This document shows, in pieces, positions 1-8,602 of a DNA stretch of 64,000 nt; position 1 is the first letter of the stretch; every line of letters starts with the position of its first letter. The position numbers were made by a program, and so were the translations under genes. The DNA comes from Natrinema mahii (GTDB lineage Archaea > Halobacteriota > Halobacteria > Halobacteriales > Natrialbaceae): NCBI GenBank assembly GCA_000690595.2, contig JHUT02000006.1, forward strand, positions 62,001 to 126,000. Reading direction: 5' to 3'. The notes under the pieces are model-generated. The model saw only the letters and a program-made list of their open reading frames with translations. It made no database searches and was not told the DNA's origin.

Positions 1-2
1 TC

Positions 3-506
3 GACTCGACGCGCACCCGTCTGGGCATCGTCGGCGTCACCGGCATCGCCCTGCTCGGCTGGGGTCTCCTGACGATCGCTTGGGGTGCGATGTCGTACAT
101 GGAACAGGTCGACATCCCCCTCGAGGCGGTGCTTGCGGTCGCGGCAGCAAGCGGCGTCGCGACGGTCGCGACCGCGCTCGCAGCGACCGCGACGAAGGTC
201 GGCGGCCGCGGAACGACGGTCGTCTTCGCCTACCCCTTCGCGATGACGGCGCTGTTCCTGCCGCCGGTCATCGCCGCCTTGGTCACGCCGTCGCTGCATC
301 CGTACATCCTCGACCCCAGCTACGAGTTCGCCGCCTGGGCGCTGGACAACGTGTTGGTCGTCGGCGGCCTCAACGAGTTCCTCCGGAGCAACTTCACGCT
401 CGAGGGGGCGGCCTACGCGGGGATGTGGCTCGGGATTTCGTTCCCGCTGGGCTGGTTCTTCGGAATCGTCGTCGCGCTGGCGAACCTCGTTCGGCCGTCG
501 CAGTAA
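3..506 (+). CDS. Membrane protein, 5' end cut by window edge
   Basis: The reading frame is open from base 3, so the start lies upstream of the window. An internal ATG at 90 would give 138 residues, but the codons before it encode a hydrophobic segment (GIVGVTGIALLGWGLL), so the true protein is longer. At least three further hydrophobic stretches follow (AVLAVAAASGVATVATALA, a segment around FAMTALFLPPVIAALV, and a C-terminal segment ending FFGIVVALANLV). It is probably an integral membrane protein of the cytoplasmic membrane. I recognise no family motif and assign no function. Confidence 0.75.
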   Translation, partial: DSTRTRLGIVGVTGIALLGWGLLTIAWGAMSYMEQVDIPLEAVLAVAAASGVATVATALAATATKVGGRGTTVVFAYPFAMTALFLPPVIAALVTPSLHPYILDPSYEFAAWALDNVLVVGGLNEFLRSNFTLEGAAYAGMWLGISFPLGWFFGIVVALANLVRPSQ

Positions 507-588
507 CGATTTTCGTTTTCTCGCCAACCGGCGTGAACGGACTGCCGATTCCCGATACCATTAGGTGCCCCCCTCCTAACGCCCGCAC

Positions 589-783
589 ATGGAGTTCGAT
601 CTGACGAAGACGGCGGTCGCATTTCTGGTGATAATCGCAGTCGGCGTCGGTGGCCTGGTCGCCGCGCCGATGATGGCGACTGACACCGTCCTGATGATGG
701 TCGCACCGTCGATGATCGTCTTCGGCCTGCTCATGCTCGCCATCGGCGTCAAACACGGCGAGTACCGCGCGGCGGGTCGATAA
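589..783 (+). CDS. Small two-segment membrane protein
   Basis: This is a 64-residue protein with two hydrophobic helices, one around residues 8-26 (AVAFLVIIAVGVGGLVAA) and one around 34-53, ending in a short basic tail (HGEYRAAGR). Small proteins of this shape are common and uncharacterised in haloarchaea. The ATG follows the upstream membrane gene by about 80 bp on the same strand, so the two could share a transcript. No catalytic motif is visible and no function is assigned. Confidence 0.75.
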   Translation: MEFDLTKTAVAFLVIIAVGVGGLVAAPMMATDTVLMMVAPSMIVFGLLMLAIGVKHGEYRAAGR

Positions 784-901
784 CGGACCGCTCGAGCCGT
801 ACTGCGTTCTCTCGACACCGGTTCTACCGTCAGCACACCTCAAGCCACGCGACCGAAAAGAATCGGTAATCAGCTGACGAGTGATCGTCGACGCCGACGG
901 C

Positions 902-1873
902 CTACATGTAGCCGAGGTCGCGCAGCCGCTCCATCAGGTCTTCCTTGTCCTGAGCGCGGCCAGCGCGTTCGGTCGTTCCCTCGAGGTCCTGGAGCCAGGC
1001 GGGGTCCTCGTCGGATTTCTCCGTACTCACTTCGCTGCCCAGCGAGCGGAAGCCGGCGAAGTACTTCGGCGAGATCGGGACGTCTTCCTGAGTGACGCCC
1101 TCGGGGAGGTCGTCGTCGGCCTCGGGGACGTAGCCCTCCTCGGGGAAGTCCTCGACCGTGTCCGGCACGACGAAGTTCCAGAAGGCGTCCCAGACGGCGG
1201 CCTCGTCGAACTGCAGGATGGGCTGGATGCGATCGTGGGGCGGGTAGATGTCGGGATCGTGTCGCGGCGAGAAGAACGTCTCGTCGGCGCGGGCCTCCTG
1301 CTCGTCCCAGCGAACGCCGGAGATGACGCCGTCGATGTCGTACTCTTCCAGGGCGTCGTTGAGCGCGACCGTCTTCAGCAGGTGGTTGCCGACGTAGGTA
1401 TCCAGCAGGAACGGGAAGGTGTCCTCCTCGTACTCGAGGATCTCCCGGACGTGATGTTGGTTGTGGTCGGAGAGTTCCGAAATGTCGATGTCGTCGCCGG
1501 GTTCGAGGCCGTGTTCGTCGACGTACGCGCCGACGTCCTCGTTGCGCGCGTAGATGACTTCGAGGTCCCACTCGTCGGCCCAGTGGTCGACGAAGTCGTG
1601 GATCCCGTCGAAGTGCTGGTAGTGGTCGATGAAGACCGCGGGCGGTACCTCGAGGTCGAAGCGGTCGGCGACCTCTTTGATGAAATACAGCGTGAGCGTC
1701 GAGTCCTTGCCACCGGTCCACATCACGGCCGGGTTCTCGTAGGCCTCGAGGCCCTCGCGGGTGACCTCGATGGCCTTCTCGATCTTGTCCTGAATGTGCT
1801 GGTAGTCCTCGGGGTCTTCGCCGTTGCCGTCGTCGTAATCGACGTCGACGTAGTCGGGGAAGTTGTCGGTCAT
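902..1873 (-). CDS. Phosphoadenosine phosphosulfate reductase family PP-loop protein
   Basis: A protein of 323 residues with the PP-loop nucleotide-binding motif TGGKDS at about residues 53-58, followed by an alpha/beta fold with FIDHYQHFDGIHDF, as in the PAPS reductase / CysD adenylyltransferase superfamily. Family members bind ATP or (P)APS and act in sulfur assimilation or sulfur transfer. The first 30 residues are very acidic. The C-terminal CG(I/L)H-type cysteine motif of true PAPS reductases is not present, so it may be an ATP pyrophosphatase of the same fold rather than a reductase. The gene stands alone and diverges from the gshA-like gene. The region around 1874-1905 (TAATTAG runs) likely holds its promoter. 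Confidence 0.85.
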   Translation of the reverse strand: MTDNFPDYVDVDYDDGNGEDPEDYQHIQDKIEKAIEVTREGLEAYENPAVMWTGGKDSTLTLYFIKEVADRFDLEVPPAVFIDHYQHFDGIHDFVDHWADEWDLEVIYARNEDVGAYVDEHGLEPGDDIDISELSDHNQHHVREILEYEEDTFPFLLDTYVGNHLLKTVALNDALEEYDIDGVISGVRWDEQEARADETFFSPRHDPDIYPPHDRIQPILQFDEAAVWDAFWNFVVPDTVEDFPEEGYVPEADDDLPEGVTQEDVPISPKYFAGFRSLGSEVSTEKSDEDPAWLQDLEGTTERAGRAQDKEDLMERLRDLGYM

Positions 1874-2103
1874 CTCGTGTAATTAGATGTAATTAGGAAC
1901 TGTAAATCCTTTGGGTCGGCGGAAACGCCTGTCGGGACTTCGGACCACGAGCGGCCGACCCGACGAGCTATCTGGCGAATATTTCCCGTCACGAAAGGTT
2001 CTTGCCATCGTTCGAGAGACGTTCTCACATCGAGTGTTAGCATAGGTCTGTGGCCGAGGACGGCGTCGCTCGGCCGCTCGAGCCGTGATCGCGACTACCA
2101 ACC

Positions 2104-3216
2104 GTGTCAGCACACGAATCCACGCCGATACGACGGAGCATCGAGGTCGAGTACTGGGTCGTCGACGACCGGGGCCGGCTCGTCGAACCGGGTGATCTCG
2201 TCGAGGCGTCGCCGGGTGCCGAACGGGAGTTCGTCGAGCCGCTGCTCGAGATCAAGACGACGCCCTGCGAGTCGACCGCCGAGTTGCGCGCGGAGCTATA
2301 CGAGCGACTCGGGGCCGTCCTCGAGCGGGCGGACGAACGCGGGCTGGGACTGGTCCCGCTCGCGACGCCGCTCAACCACGGCGAGGTCGCGGATCGGCCG
2401 AGCGATAGGACCCGCGTCCAGGCACAGGTCATCGGGTCGGACTTCGAGTACGTCCGCCACTGCGCGGGGACGCACATCCACGTCGAGCAACAGCCGGGGC
2501 GGACGATCGACCAGTTGAACACGTTCATCGCGCTCGACCCGGCCCTGGCGCTGGTCAACTCCGCGCCGTACTTCCGCGGTCGGACCCTCGCGACGGGCGC
2601 GCGCTCGAAGCTCTACCGCTGGATGGCCTACGACGACGTGCCCCATCAGGGCCGGCTCTGGCCCTACGCCGACGACACCGAGGAGTGGACGCGCCGCCTC
2701 GAGCGCCGATACGAGGACTTCGTGACGGCCGCCGTCGACGCGGGGATCGATCGGGCCACGATCCGGGCGCAGTTCGATCCCGAAAGCGCCGTCTGGACGC
2801 CGGTCCAGATCCGGGAGTCGTTCGAAACCGTCGAGTGGCGCTCGCCCGACACCGCCCTCCCGAGTCAGGTCGTCCGGCTGGCGGACCGGCTGGCCACCGT
2901 CGTCGACCGACTCCGCGGGGCCGAGGTCCGGATCGAGGGTGACACCGGCCGGGTGACCGACGAGGAAATCGTCCTGCCGACGTTCGATGCCGTCATCGAA
3001 CACGTCAACGCCGCGATCCGGGACGGACTGGCCGCGGACGCGGTGCGGTCCTACCTCGAGCGAATGGGGTTCGAGGTCGCGACCTACGAGCCGATCGCCC
3101 ACGACATCGGCGGCCGCGGCCCGGTCGACCGCGAGGCGGCACGCCGACTCCGCCTCGAGTACGCCGAGCGCCTCGAAACCGACGTTCGGCGGGCCGGACG
3201 GATACCCAGTGACTGA
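2104..3216 (+). CDS. gshA: Glutamate-cysteine ligase, GCS2 (YbdK-like) family
   Basis: A 370-residue protein with the GCS2 ligase layout: an N-terminal IEVEYWVVDDRGRL strand, ELEIKTTP-like metal/substrate positions (LLEIKTTPCES, about residues 47-58), and CAGTHIHVE around residue 120, which matches the conserved G-x-H-x-H core. The family couples ATP hydrolysis to formation of gamma-glutamylcysteine. Haloarchaea use gamma-glutamylcysteine itself as the main thiol, which fits with a glutaredoxin gene 3 kb downstream. The start is GTG at 2104. The call rests on motifs and length. Confidence 0.85.
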   Translation: MSAHESTPIRRSIEVEYWVVDDRGRLVEPGDLVEASPGAEREFVEPLLEIKTTPCESTAELRAELYERLGAVLERADERGLGLVPLATPLNHGEVADRPSDRTRVQAQVIGSDFEYVRHCAGTHIHVEQQPGRTIDQLNTFIALDPALALVNSAPYFRGRTLATGARSKLYRWMAYDDVPHQGRLWPYADDTEEWTRRLERRYEDFVTAAVDAGIDRATIRAQFDPESAVWTPVQIRESFETVEWRSPDTALPSQVVRLADRLATVVDRLRGAEVRIEGDTGRVTDEEIVLPTFDAVIEHVNAAIRDGLAADAVRSYLERMGFEVATYEPIAHDIGGRGPVDREAARRLRLEYAERLETDVRRAGRIPSD

Positions 3217-3311
3217 CCGCTCGACGATCGAACCGCGACTCGCTCGCCGCGGCCGGTTCGACCCGCCACGGGCGAACGTATTACTCGCTGGCCCCGTAAC
3301 CGATCGGTCAC

Positions 3312-4052
3312 ATGACCACACTCAATGACGAGACGATCATCGTCACCGGTGCGAGCAAGGGACTCGGACGCTCCATGGCGCTCGCCCTCTCCGACCGCGG
3401 CGCGAACGTCGTCCTCACGGCCCGCAGCGAGGCCGACCTCGAGGCCGTCGCCGACGAGGCGGCCGACAAGACGCTGGTGGTCCCGGCGGACGTCCGCGAG
3501 GCCGACGACGTCGACCGCGTCGTCGAAACGACCCTCGAGCGGTTCGGGCGCGTCGACACGCTCATCAACAACGCCGGCGTCTCGGGGCTCAGCTTCGGCG
3601 AGGAGCGCCGCTCGCTCGTCGAGACCGACGAGGAGGAGTGGGACACGATCATGGACGTCAACGTCAAAGGCGTCTACCTGTTCACGAAGCGGGTCCTCGA
3701 GGCGATGCTCGAGGCCGACCAGAACTCGGGCAACGTCGTCAACGTCTCCTCGGGACTGGGTCGGTACGCCATCCCCGACGCCGCGGCCTACATCACGTCG
3801 AAGTGGGGCCTCGAGGGCTTTACCCAGGCCGTCGCGCTCGAGGTCGAAGACGAGGGGATCAACGTCAATGCGATCGATCCCGGCGGCCGCGTCAACACGC
3901 GGATCTGGGAACACCTGCCCGACGACGAGCGCGAGGAGATCCTCCAGCCCGACGTGATGGACGACGCGGCCGCGCTGCTGGCGGCGCAGGGGCCAGCGGG
4001 CGTCACCGGGGAGTCGATGACCGCCGAGGAGTGGGAGGACCGGCTCGCCTAA
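3312..4052 (+). CDS. SDR family oxidoreductase
   Basis: A 246-residue classical short-chain dehydrogenase/reductase. The visible motifs in order are the TGASKGLG cofactor loop (residues 12-19), NNAG (86-89), the catalytic serine in NVSSG (about 146-147) and YITSK (Tyr160, Lys164). It should be a cytosolic NAD(P)-dependent oxidoreductase acting on an alcohol or carbonyl; the substrate cannot be read from sequence. Its stop codon overlaps by a few bases with the stop of the convergent gene at 4049, so the two transcripts meet tail to tail. Confidence 0.9.
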   Translation: MTTLNDETIIVTGASKGLGRSMALALSDRGANVVLTARSEADLEAVADEAADKTLVVPADVREADDVDRVVETTLERFGRVDTLINNAGVSGLSFGEERRSLVETDEEEWDTIMDVNVKGVYLFTKRVLEAMLEADQNSGNVVNVSSGLGRYAIPDAAAYITSKWGLEGFTQAVALEVEDEGINVNAIDPGGRVNTRIWEHLPDDEREEILQPDVMDDAAALLAAQGPAGVTGESMTAEEWEDRLA

Positions 4053-4555
4053 TAGTCGGCGGCACAGTCGTACGACACGTCCTGAATCGTTGTTTTCTGG
4101 TGGATGTAGACCGGCTCGGAAACGTCGACGAGAAGCGTGACGTCACCCGTTCCGTCGGCCGTAGTGGTCCCCGAACACGAGACCACGACATTGCGGGCCT
4201 CCCCTTCGGACAATGTTGTCGGTGCTTGGCTAACCTCGAGGGTGTCGTCAGACGCACCTCCGACGGTGTCGACTTCGACATTGAGGGTAGAGTAGTCGGT
4301 GACGTACCTGTTCTCGAGGGTAGCGACTGTCCGGGGTCTGTCGTATGAAAAACAGATGAAGATACAAAGATAGTTCCGCACAGTGCGCCCACCGTACTCA
4401 TCCTGTATCGAGAGATATGCCTCGTCCTCTTCGGCGACGCTCACGGAGGCGTCCCGTTCGGCGACGACCTGATCGAACGCGCCGAGTTGAGCGCTGCCGA
4501 GAGCGACGCCGAGAACGATTAACAGGAGACCGAACGCGGAGATGAGTCGGTTCAT
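4049..4555 (-). CDS. Exported or membrane-anchored protein of unknown function
   Basis: A 168-residue protein with an N-terminal hydrophobic segment (LISAFGLLLIVLGVALGSA) that reads as a signal peptide or anchor, followed by a beta-rich, Thr/Val-rich extracellular domain. Four cysteines are scattered, including LCIFICF and a C-terminal YDCAADY. It diverges from the signal-peptide protein at 4671, and such divergent pairs of small exported proteins are common in haloarchaea. I recognise no enzyme motif; it may be a surface or secreted structural protein. Confidence 0.7.
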   Translation of the reverse strand: MNRLISAFGLLLIVLGVALGSAQLGAFDQVVAERDASVSVAEEDEAYLSIQDEYGGRTVRNYLCIFICFSYDRPRTVATLENRYVTDYSTLNVEVDTVGGASDDTLEVSQAPTTLSEGEARNVVVSCSGTTTADGTGDVTLLVDVSEPVYIHQKTTIQDVSYDCAADY

Positions 4556-4670
4556 GCGAGGCTGTTTCCGGCTGTCCGTTCGCGCTCGCGAGCCGTTTTT
4601 CGGTCGATACAGAACGGTTATGTATCTATAGTATTAAAGATTGATAGGAGCGCTCGAGAGTGACCACCGA

Positions 4671-5237
4671 ATGAAACGACGCACGATTCTGGTCGGGTTG
4701 GGGGCTCTCACCGCCGGTGGTGGGGTGGCCTTCGGGACCGGTGCGTTCAGCCGGACTGAAGCCGAACGCGGTGTGACCGTGTCGACCGCAGTCGACGACG
4801 CCGCGCTGTTGCGGCTCGCACCTGGCTCCGGGGACGACGGCGGGTTCGTCACGGGCGAGAGCGACGGGACGATCACCGTCGAGATCTCCGAGGTCAATAC
4901 CGGTACTTCCGATCCGGGACTAGGTGTAAACGACGGCTCCGTTACCGGGTTTCCCAAACTCATCAAGGCGGAGAATCAGTCGGCCCACGAGATCGAGTTG
5001 TCCGCGACGGTTTCTCCGACCGGCGGCGTCGTTCTCTTTCCTGACGGCGGCTTCGACGGTCCCGAAGCGATTGATCGGCTCGACGAACCCGAAAATCATG
5101 TGCTTCTCTCGCAAGAAGAGTCGGCGGAATTGGGGCTCGCGCTCGATGCCGGGTACGGAACGAGCCAGATTCCCGGGACGGTCTCTGACGGGGACTCAGT
5201 CGACCTCGAGATCAGTGCGACCGACGCCGAGACCTGA
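4671..5237 (+). CDS. Signal-peptide protein resembling DUF1102 surface proteins
   Basis: A protein of 188 residues from the ATG at 4671 (MKRRTILVGLGALTAGG). An in-frame GTG lies 30 bp upstream, but only the internal ATG puts the KRR motif at the N-terminus of a signal peptide. After FGTGAFSRTEAERGV comes a beta-rich acidic domain (AALLRLAPGSG) of the kind found in haloarchaeal DUF1102-type secreted proteins. A TATA-like run (TAGTATTAAAG, about 4628-4638) lies about 35 bp before the ATG. It is probably exported; its function is unknown. Confidence 0.75.
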   Translation: MKRRTILVGLGALTAGGGVAFGTGAFSRTEAERGVTVSTAVDDAALLRLAPGSGDDGGFVTGESDGTITVEISEVNTGTSDPGLGVNDGSVTGFPKLIKAENQSAHEIELSATVSPTGGVVLFPDGGFDGPEAIDRLDEPENHVLLSQEESAELGLALDAGYGTSQIPGTVSDGDSVDLEISATDAET

Positions 5238-5343
5238 TTCGTCGCATCCGTACGGTGCGTATAGCCGTTACAGTTGCCACTTCGGGTTTCCGGCGAAGAG
5301 AACGGACCGACCAACGGCTCCGCTCCGTCGGGTCGAACCGAGT

Positions 5344-5928
5344 TCAGTCCGTGATGAACTTGTTGTCCCGCCAGTTGACGCCGCCTTGCCCCGAGCCGGT
5401 GTCGCGGGGCCCCTCGACGACTTCGATGTCCGCGGGACGGGGTTCGCCGTCGACGATCCGGGTCGCCTCGAGGTCGCCGTCGCGTTCCGAGATGGCCGTC
5501 AGCGTCCCCTTCTCGGCGGCCTCGGCGATCTCACAGAGGACGAGGAACATCTCGTATTGCAACAGCGAGTTCTGGAGGACCGTCTCCCGGTCGCCCTTGA
5601 ACGCGGCGAACTCGACGAGTTCGGACTCGATCTCCTCTTCCTCTTCCTCGTCCCAGCTGAACGACTTCTGTCGCCGCTCGTCGGGGTCTTCCTCGTAGAC
5701 CCGGTTTTCCGTGACGCTGGCTTTGAGCTGGGCCGTCGGCGTGTACTTGCTGACCGACTGATCCTCGGCGACGGCCTTGAGGATCAGCGTGTTGTTGCGT
5801 CGCGTGATCTCGACGTCGTTGATTCCGTCGGGATATCTCGCCTCGTCGATGTGTTCGCGAAGGTCTTCGAGGGGCAGTTCGAGGGTCGAATGCAGCCGAT
5901 ATACGTGTCTGGATTCCTCTGTTGACAT
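5344..5928 (-). CDS. Conserved acidic protein of unknown function
   Basis: A soluble 194-residue protein starting MSTEESRHVYRLHSTLELP, with a ferredoxin-like alternation of short strands and helices in the first 70 residues and a very acidic linker (SWDEEEEEEIESE) near residue 93. The second half (about 105-145) is helical. No signal peptide, metal site or catalytic motif is evident. The codon use matches its neighbours and the type looks core haloarchaeal. It stands alone, with a TATA-like box (CATATAAG on the minus strand near 5985) about 55 bp upstream. Confidence 0.7.
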   Translation of the reverse strand: MSTEESRHVYRLHSTLELPLEDLREHIDEARYPDGINDVEITRRNNTLILKAVAEDQSVSKYTPTAQLKASVTENRVYEEDPDERRQKSFSWDEEEEEEIESELVEFAAFKGDRETVLQNSLLQYEMFLVLCEIAEAAEKGTLTAISERDGDLEATRIVDGEPRPADIEVVEGPRDTGSGQGGVNWRDNKFITD

Positions 5929-6049
5929 TGTGGGAAGGTGTGTACGGCGATAGTCGTGATCTGCTACTACGAGGGCGTGACTTATATGAGCTGCTATTAA
6001 ATGCGTGAGGTATCAACTCGAGTATATGGGTCACGCCAGTGGGCCGGCC

Positions 6050-6394
6050 CTACGCGGTCTCGAGCGTCTCCGCGAGTTCGTCCCGTTCCTCGAGTTCCTC
6101 TAAGACGTCGGAGCCGCCGACGAACTCGCCGTCGACGAACGTCTGCGGGATCGTCTCCCAGCCGCTGTGTTCCGACAGCGCCTGTCGGTACTCGTCGAGC
6201 GAGTCGAGGACGTCGACGGTCTCGAACTCGTCGCGGTGCTGGTCGATCAGGCCCAGCGCCTTACGGGAGTAGCCACACTGGGGCATCAGCTCGGTCCCTT
6301 TCATGAAGAGGACGACCTCGTTTTCCGCGAGCGCCTCGGCGACCCGTTCGTCGACTTCGTCCTGATCGAGACCCTGGTTCGGTGGGAACTCCAT
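6050..6394 (-). CDS. Monothiol glutaredoxin (Grx4/GrxD type)
   Basis: A 114-residue protein starting at ATG 6394 (MEFPPNQGLDQDEV). Upstream in-frame codons exist, but they encode Arg/Ser-rich non-conserved sequence. It has VVLFMKGT followed by CGYS at residues 40-43, the monothiol glutaredoxin active site. IPQTFVDGEFVGGSDVLEEL matches the cis-proline TIPQ(T/I)F glutathione-binding loop and GG motif. Such proteins bind or transfer Fe-S clusters and reduce mixed thiols in the cytosol. In haloarchaea the partner thiol is likely gamma-glutamylcysteine, consistent with the gshA-like gene at 2104. Confidence 0.92.
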   Translation of the reverse strand: MEFPPNQGLDQDEVDERVAEALAENEVVLFMKGTELMPQCGYSRKALGLIDQHRDEFETVDVLDSLDEYRQALSEHSGWETIPQTFVDGEFVGGSDVLEELEERDELAETLETA

Positions 6395-6518
6395 ACCCGT
6401 CCATAGGACGGTAAGGGGGATATGCCTTGCGTCATCGGCACTCACGAACGGCCGGCCGCGGCGGTTCGAAGCAGCCGGACTCGCTCGGGCCAAGCGTCGA
6501 CGCGGATAACTGGGCGGC

Positions 6519-7316
6519 CTAATCGGCCGACGCCGGCGTCTCGAGGACGTCGAGTTTCTCGGCGGCGTAGCCGAAGACGTCCCGGTAGCCGTTCGGGGAC
6601 ATCAAGACGGGATAGAACGACTCGTCGGCGACCTGCTCGTCGCCGTCGGCGGCGGCGAAGGAATCGCCGGCCTCGACCTCGGTGAAGTTCTCGACGAACA
6701 CCTCGTAGGAGTCGGCCTGTTCCTTGCTGATGACGTCCGTGAGCCGATAGATCGGGAGATCGCGCCGGACCGTATCGCCGGGTAACACGCCGACGGCGGT
6801 CAGAAACGCCCGCGTCAGCCGGTCGGCGTTTTCGGCGGCCGTCTCCGAGCCCTGGAGTCCACACTCGACCTCGACCGTGTCGATCTCGGCGAACAGTCTC
6901 CCTTCCGCGAAGTTGCTCGTCTCGACCATCGCCGTCACGGGCAACTGTGGCACGATCTCCTCGGCCGTCTCGCTGACGCCGTTGACGACGGCGAACGGTT
7001 CGGCGTGGCTCTGGGTCGAGTGCATCGAGAAGGTCAGACAGCCCTCGAGTTCGTCGACCAGTTCGGTTGCGAGGCGGCCCTCGTGGGTCGTCGCGTCCGG
7101 ATCGCCGGGGAACGCACGGTTGAGGTCCTCGTCGATGAATCGAACCCGTCGCTCGAGCGCTTTCTCGTTGGCGACGATGAGCTTGACGGGCCGTTCGACG
7201 GTCGGGCGTTCGTCGAGCAGCCGTTCGACGGCCCGGACGCCACAGGGTTCGTCCCCGTGAACGCCCGCGACGACTGCGATCTCCGGCTCCCCCGACCCGA
7301 GCTGTGCGACTCTCAT
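6519..7316 (-). CDS. Succinylglutamate desuccinylase/aspartoacylase family hydrolase
   Basis: A 265-residue protein with the M14-type zinc-dependent amidohydrolase signature. GVHGDEPCG near residues 18-26 supplies the first His and Glu zinc ligands, NRAFPGD around 65-71 is a substrate loop, and FSMHST near residue 96 gives the second His. The family removes acyl groups from amino acids or cleaves small peptides in the cytosol. The C-terminal third forms a beta domain ending in NGYRDVFGY. The substrate is not deducible. The gene is monocistronic, about 120 bp from the glutaredoxin gene. Confidence 0.88.
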   Translation of the reverse strand: MRVAQLGSGEPEIAVVAGVHGDEPCGVRAVERLLDERPTVERPVKLIVANEKALERRVRFIDEDLNRAFPGDPDATTHEGRLATELVDELEGCLTFSMHSTQSHAEPFAVVNGVSETAEEIVPQLPVTAMVETSNFAEGRLFAEIDTVEVECGLQGSETAAENADRLTRAFLTAVGVLPGDTVRRDLPIYRLTDVISKEQADSYEVFVENFTEVEAGDSFAAADGDEQVADESFYPVLMSPNGYRDVFGYAAEKLDVLETPASAD

Positions 7317-7426
7317 TGCTAATTAGTTCGGCTGAAGAGCCAAAGGCGATTCGGTCTCTCACCTGGACTGACATGGTGTCATGTCTCATGACCGAGGCGG
7401 GGAGACGGAGCAGTCGGCGAGCGACC

Positions 7427-8173
7427 TTACTGGTACATCCGCAACGGCTGGGCTTGCGAACTCTCCTCCCGTGCGATCGCCTGCATCTGCTGGGCCAACT
7501 GCTCTCGCTTCGCCCGGATTTCCTCGGCGCGATCGACCAGTTCGCTCACGTCGATCTCGATGTCGGCGATCGGGGCGATAGCGTCCTCGAGGAGGACGCT
7601 CGCGGCCTCGGGGTCGGGGAACTGGTGGTCGCACTCGACGACGAAGCCGAGGCTGTCGTAGCCCTCGTGGGCGGCGCGGTTGAGCAGCGCGCCCGTCGGC
7701 CCGGTGATGACGCCGTCCTCCGGCGGGGTCGCCACGTCGGTCTCCGCGAGCCGGTCCCCGGCGTCTCCGGTCTCGATCCCGTAGAGATCGGGTCGCTCGC
7801 CGTTCTCGCGCTCCGCGGGGAGGCCGCTGAGATACAGCGGGGTCGCCTCTTGCTCGACGATCCAACCGGTCAGACACTCCGCGACGCTCTCGACGGCCTT
7901 GGCGCTGATCGGCGCGTCACTTCGCAGCGCTAGCAGGTCACGGTCCTCGTCGACGTAGAGCCGGACCGGCGGTCTGACGGTTCGATCACCCTCGCGGTAG
8001 ACGCCGATCCGCGGGAGCCCCTCGCAGTTGACGCTCGCGTAGTACTCCATCTCCAGTTGCTCGATGAGGTGGTCGGTCGCGATCTTGCCCACGAGGCCGA
8101 CGCCCGGAAACCCTTCGACGAGCGTGGGGTCCTCGAGAGTCACCGATTCGCCGTGGACGCGGATTCCCGTCAT
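7427..8173 (-). CDS. PAC2 family protein (proteasome-assembly-chaperone fold)
   Basis: A 248-residue protein from the ATG at 8173 (MTGIRVHGESVTL). A start at 8227 would add 18 residues, but a TTTTAAG box on the minus strand near 8201 lies 28 bp before 8173, which suits a leaderless transcript starting there. The domain opens with LVEGFPGVGLVGKIA, the hallmark of PAC2 proteins, and ends in an Arg/Gln/Glu-rich helix (about 215-240) typical of archaeal members. Archaeal PAC2 homologues are proposed to help proteasome assembly, but this is not shown for most. Confidence 0.88.
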   Translation of the reverse strand: MTGIRVHGESVTLEDPTLVEGFPGVGLVGKIATDHLIEQLEMEYYASVNCEGLPRIGVYREGDRTVRPPVRLYVDEDRDLLALRSDAPISAKAVESVAECLTGWIVEQEATPLYLSGLPAERENGERPDLYGIETGDAGDRLAETDVATPPEDGVITGPTGALLNRAAHEGYDSLGFVVECDHQFPDPEAASVLLEDAIAPIADIEIDVSELVDRAEEIRAKREQLAQQMQAIAREESSQAQPLRMYQ

Positions 8174-8256
8174 GCTCGGACCGATGCACGTCAGCGGCTT
8201 AAAATCGGGGGCAGGGTGTGCCGACACCGTCGGCGGATTCGTGCCCGTCGCCCGCT

Positions 8257-8266
8257 AATTTATATC
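8257..8266 (+). promoter_or_regulatory. TATA-like box for the gene at 8293
   Basis: The sequence AATTTATATC lies about 28-36 bp before the ATG at 8293. This is the spacing expected for an archaeal TBP box driving a leaderless transcript, and it supports 8293 over the in-frame GTG/ATG codons further upstream. Confidence 0.6.
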
Positions 8267-8292
8267 GATCGCCGCCGATGGTTCGTCCAACG

Positions 8293-8544
8293 ATGACGAC
8301 GACCGATCCGGAGTCGGGGAAGACACGGCGGGACCGCGACGCGATCGGCCGCTCCGCAGTCGCGGACGCGATCTTCGACGCCGTCGGAACCCTCTCGCTG
8401 CTGGGATTCTCGCTGCTGTTTCTAGCCGTCGGCGTGCGGGGCCTTCTCGTCGACGGATCGACGGCGGTTGCCGTCGCCGCGCTCGTCGCCAGCGTCGCGG
8501 TCGCCGGAGCGGCGTTCGAACTGGTCCCGCCGTTCCGGGACTGA
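8293..8544 (+). CDS. Small membrane protein with two hydrophobic helices
   Basis: A protein of 83 residues starting MTTTDPESGKTRRDRDAIG, a charged cytoplasmic N-terminus, followed by hydrophobic helices around residues 36-54 (LSLLGFSLLFLAVGVRGLL) and 60-77 (VAVAALVASVAVAGAAFEL). The start is chosen because it sits about 30 bp after the TATA-like box at 8257-8266. No family is recognised and its function is unknown. It diverges from the PAC2 gene. Confidence 0.7.
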   Translation: MTTTDPESGKTRRDRDAIGRSAVADAIFDAVGTLSLLGFSLLFLAVGVRGLLVDGSTAVAVAALVASVAVAGAAFELVPPFRD

Positions 8545-8602
8545 GCCGGTCGGGCCGGCCGCTTCGAAACCCACAAACGCCAGTCGCGCGAACCCGCAGT
8601 CG

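Noticed and set aside
870-1882. Long open frames on the plus strand opposite the PP-loop gene
   Set aside because: In GC-rich haloarchaeal DNA the antisense frames of real genes stay open. The products are Val/Asp/Arg-biased with no motifs, while the minus-strand frame has a clear PP-loop.
6397-6412. CCGTCC/GGACGG hairpin just before the glutaredoxin start as a fourth family member
   Set aside because: The loop is 3 bases and the flanks do not match the other three copies. It merely shares the GGACGG string.
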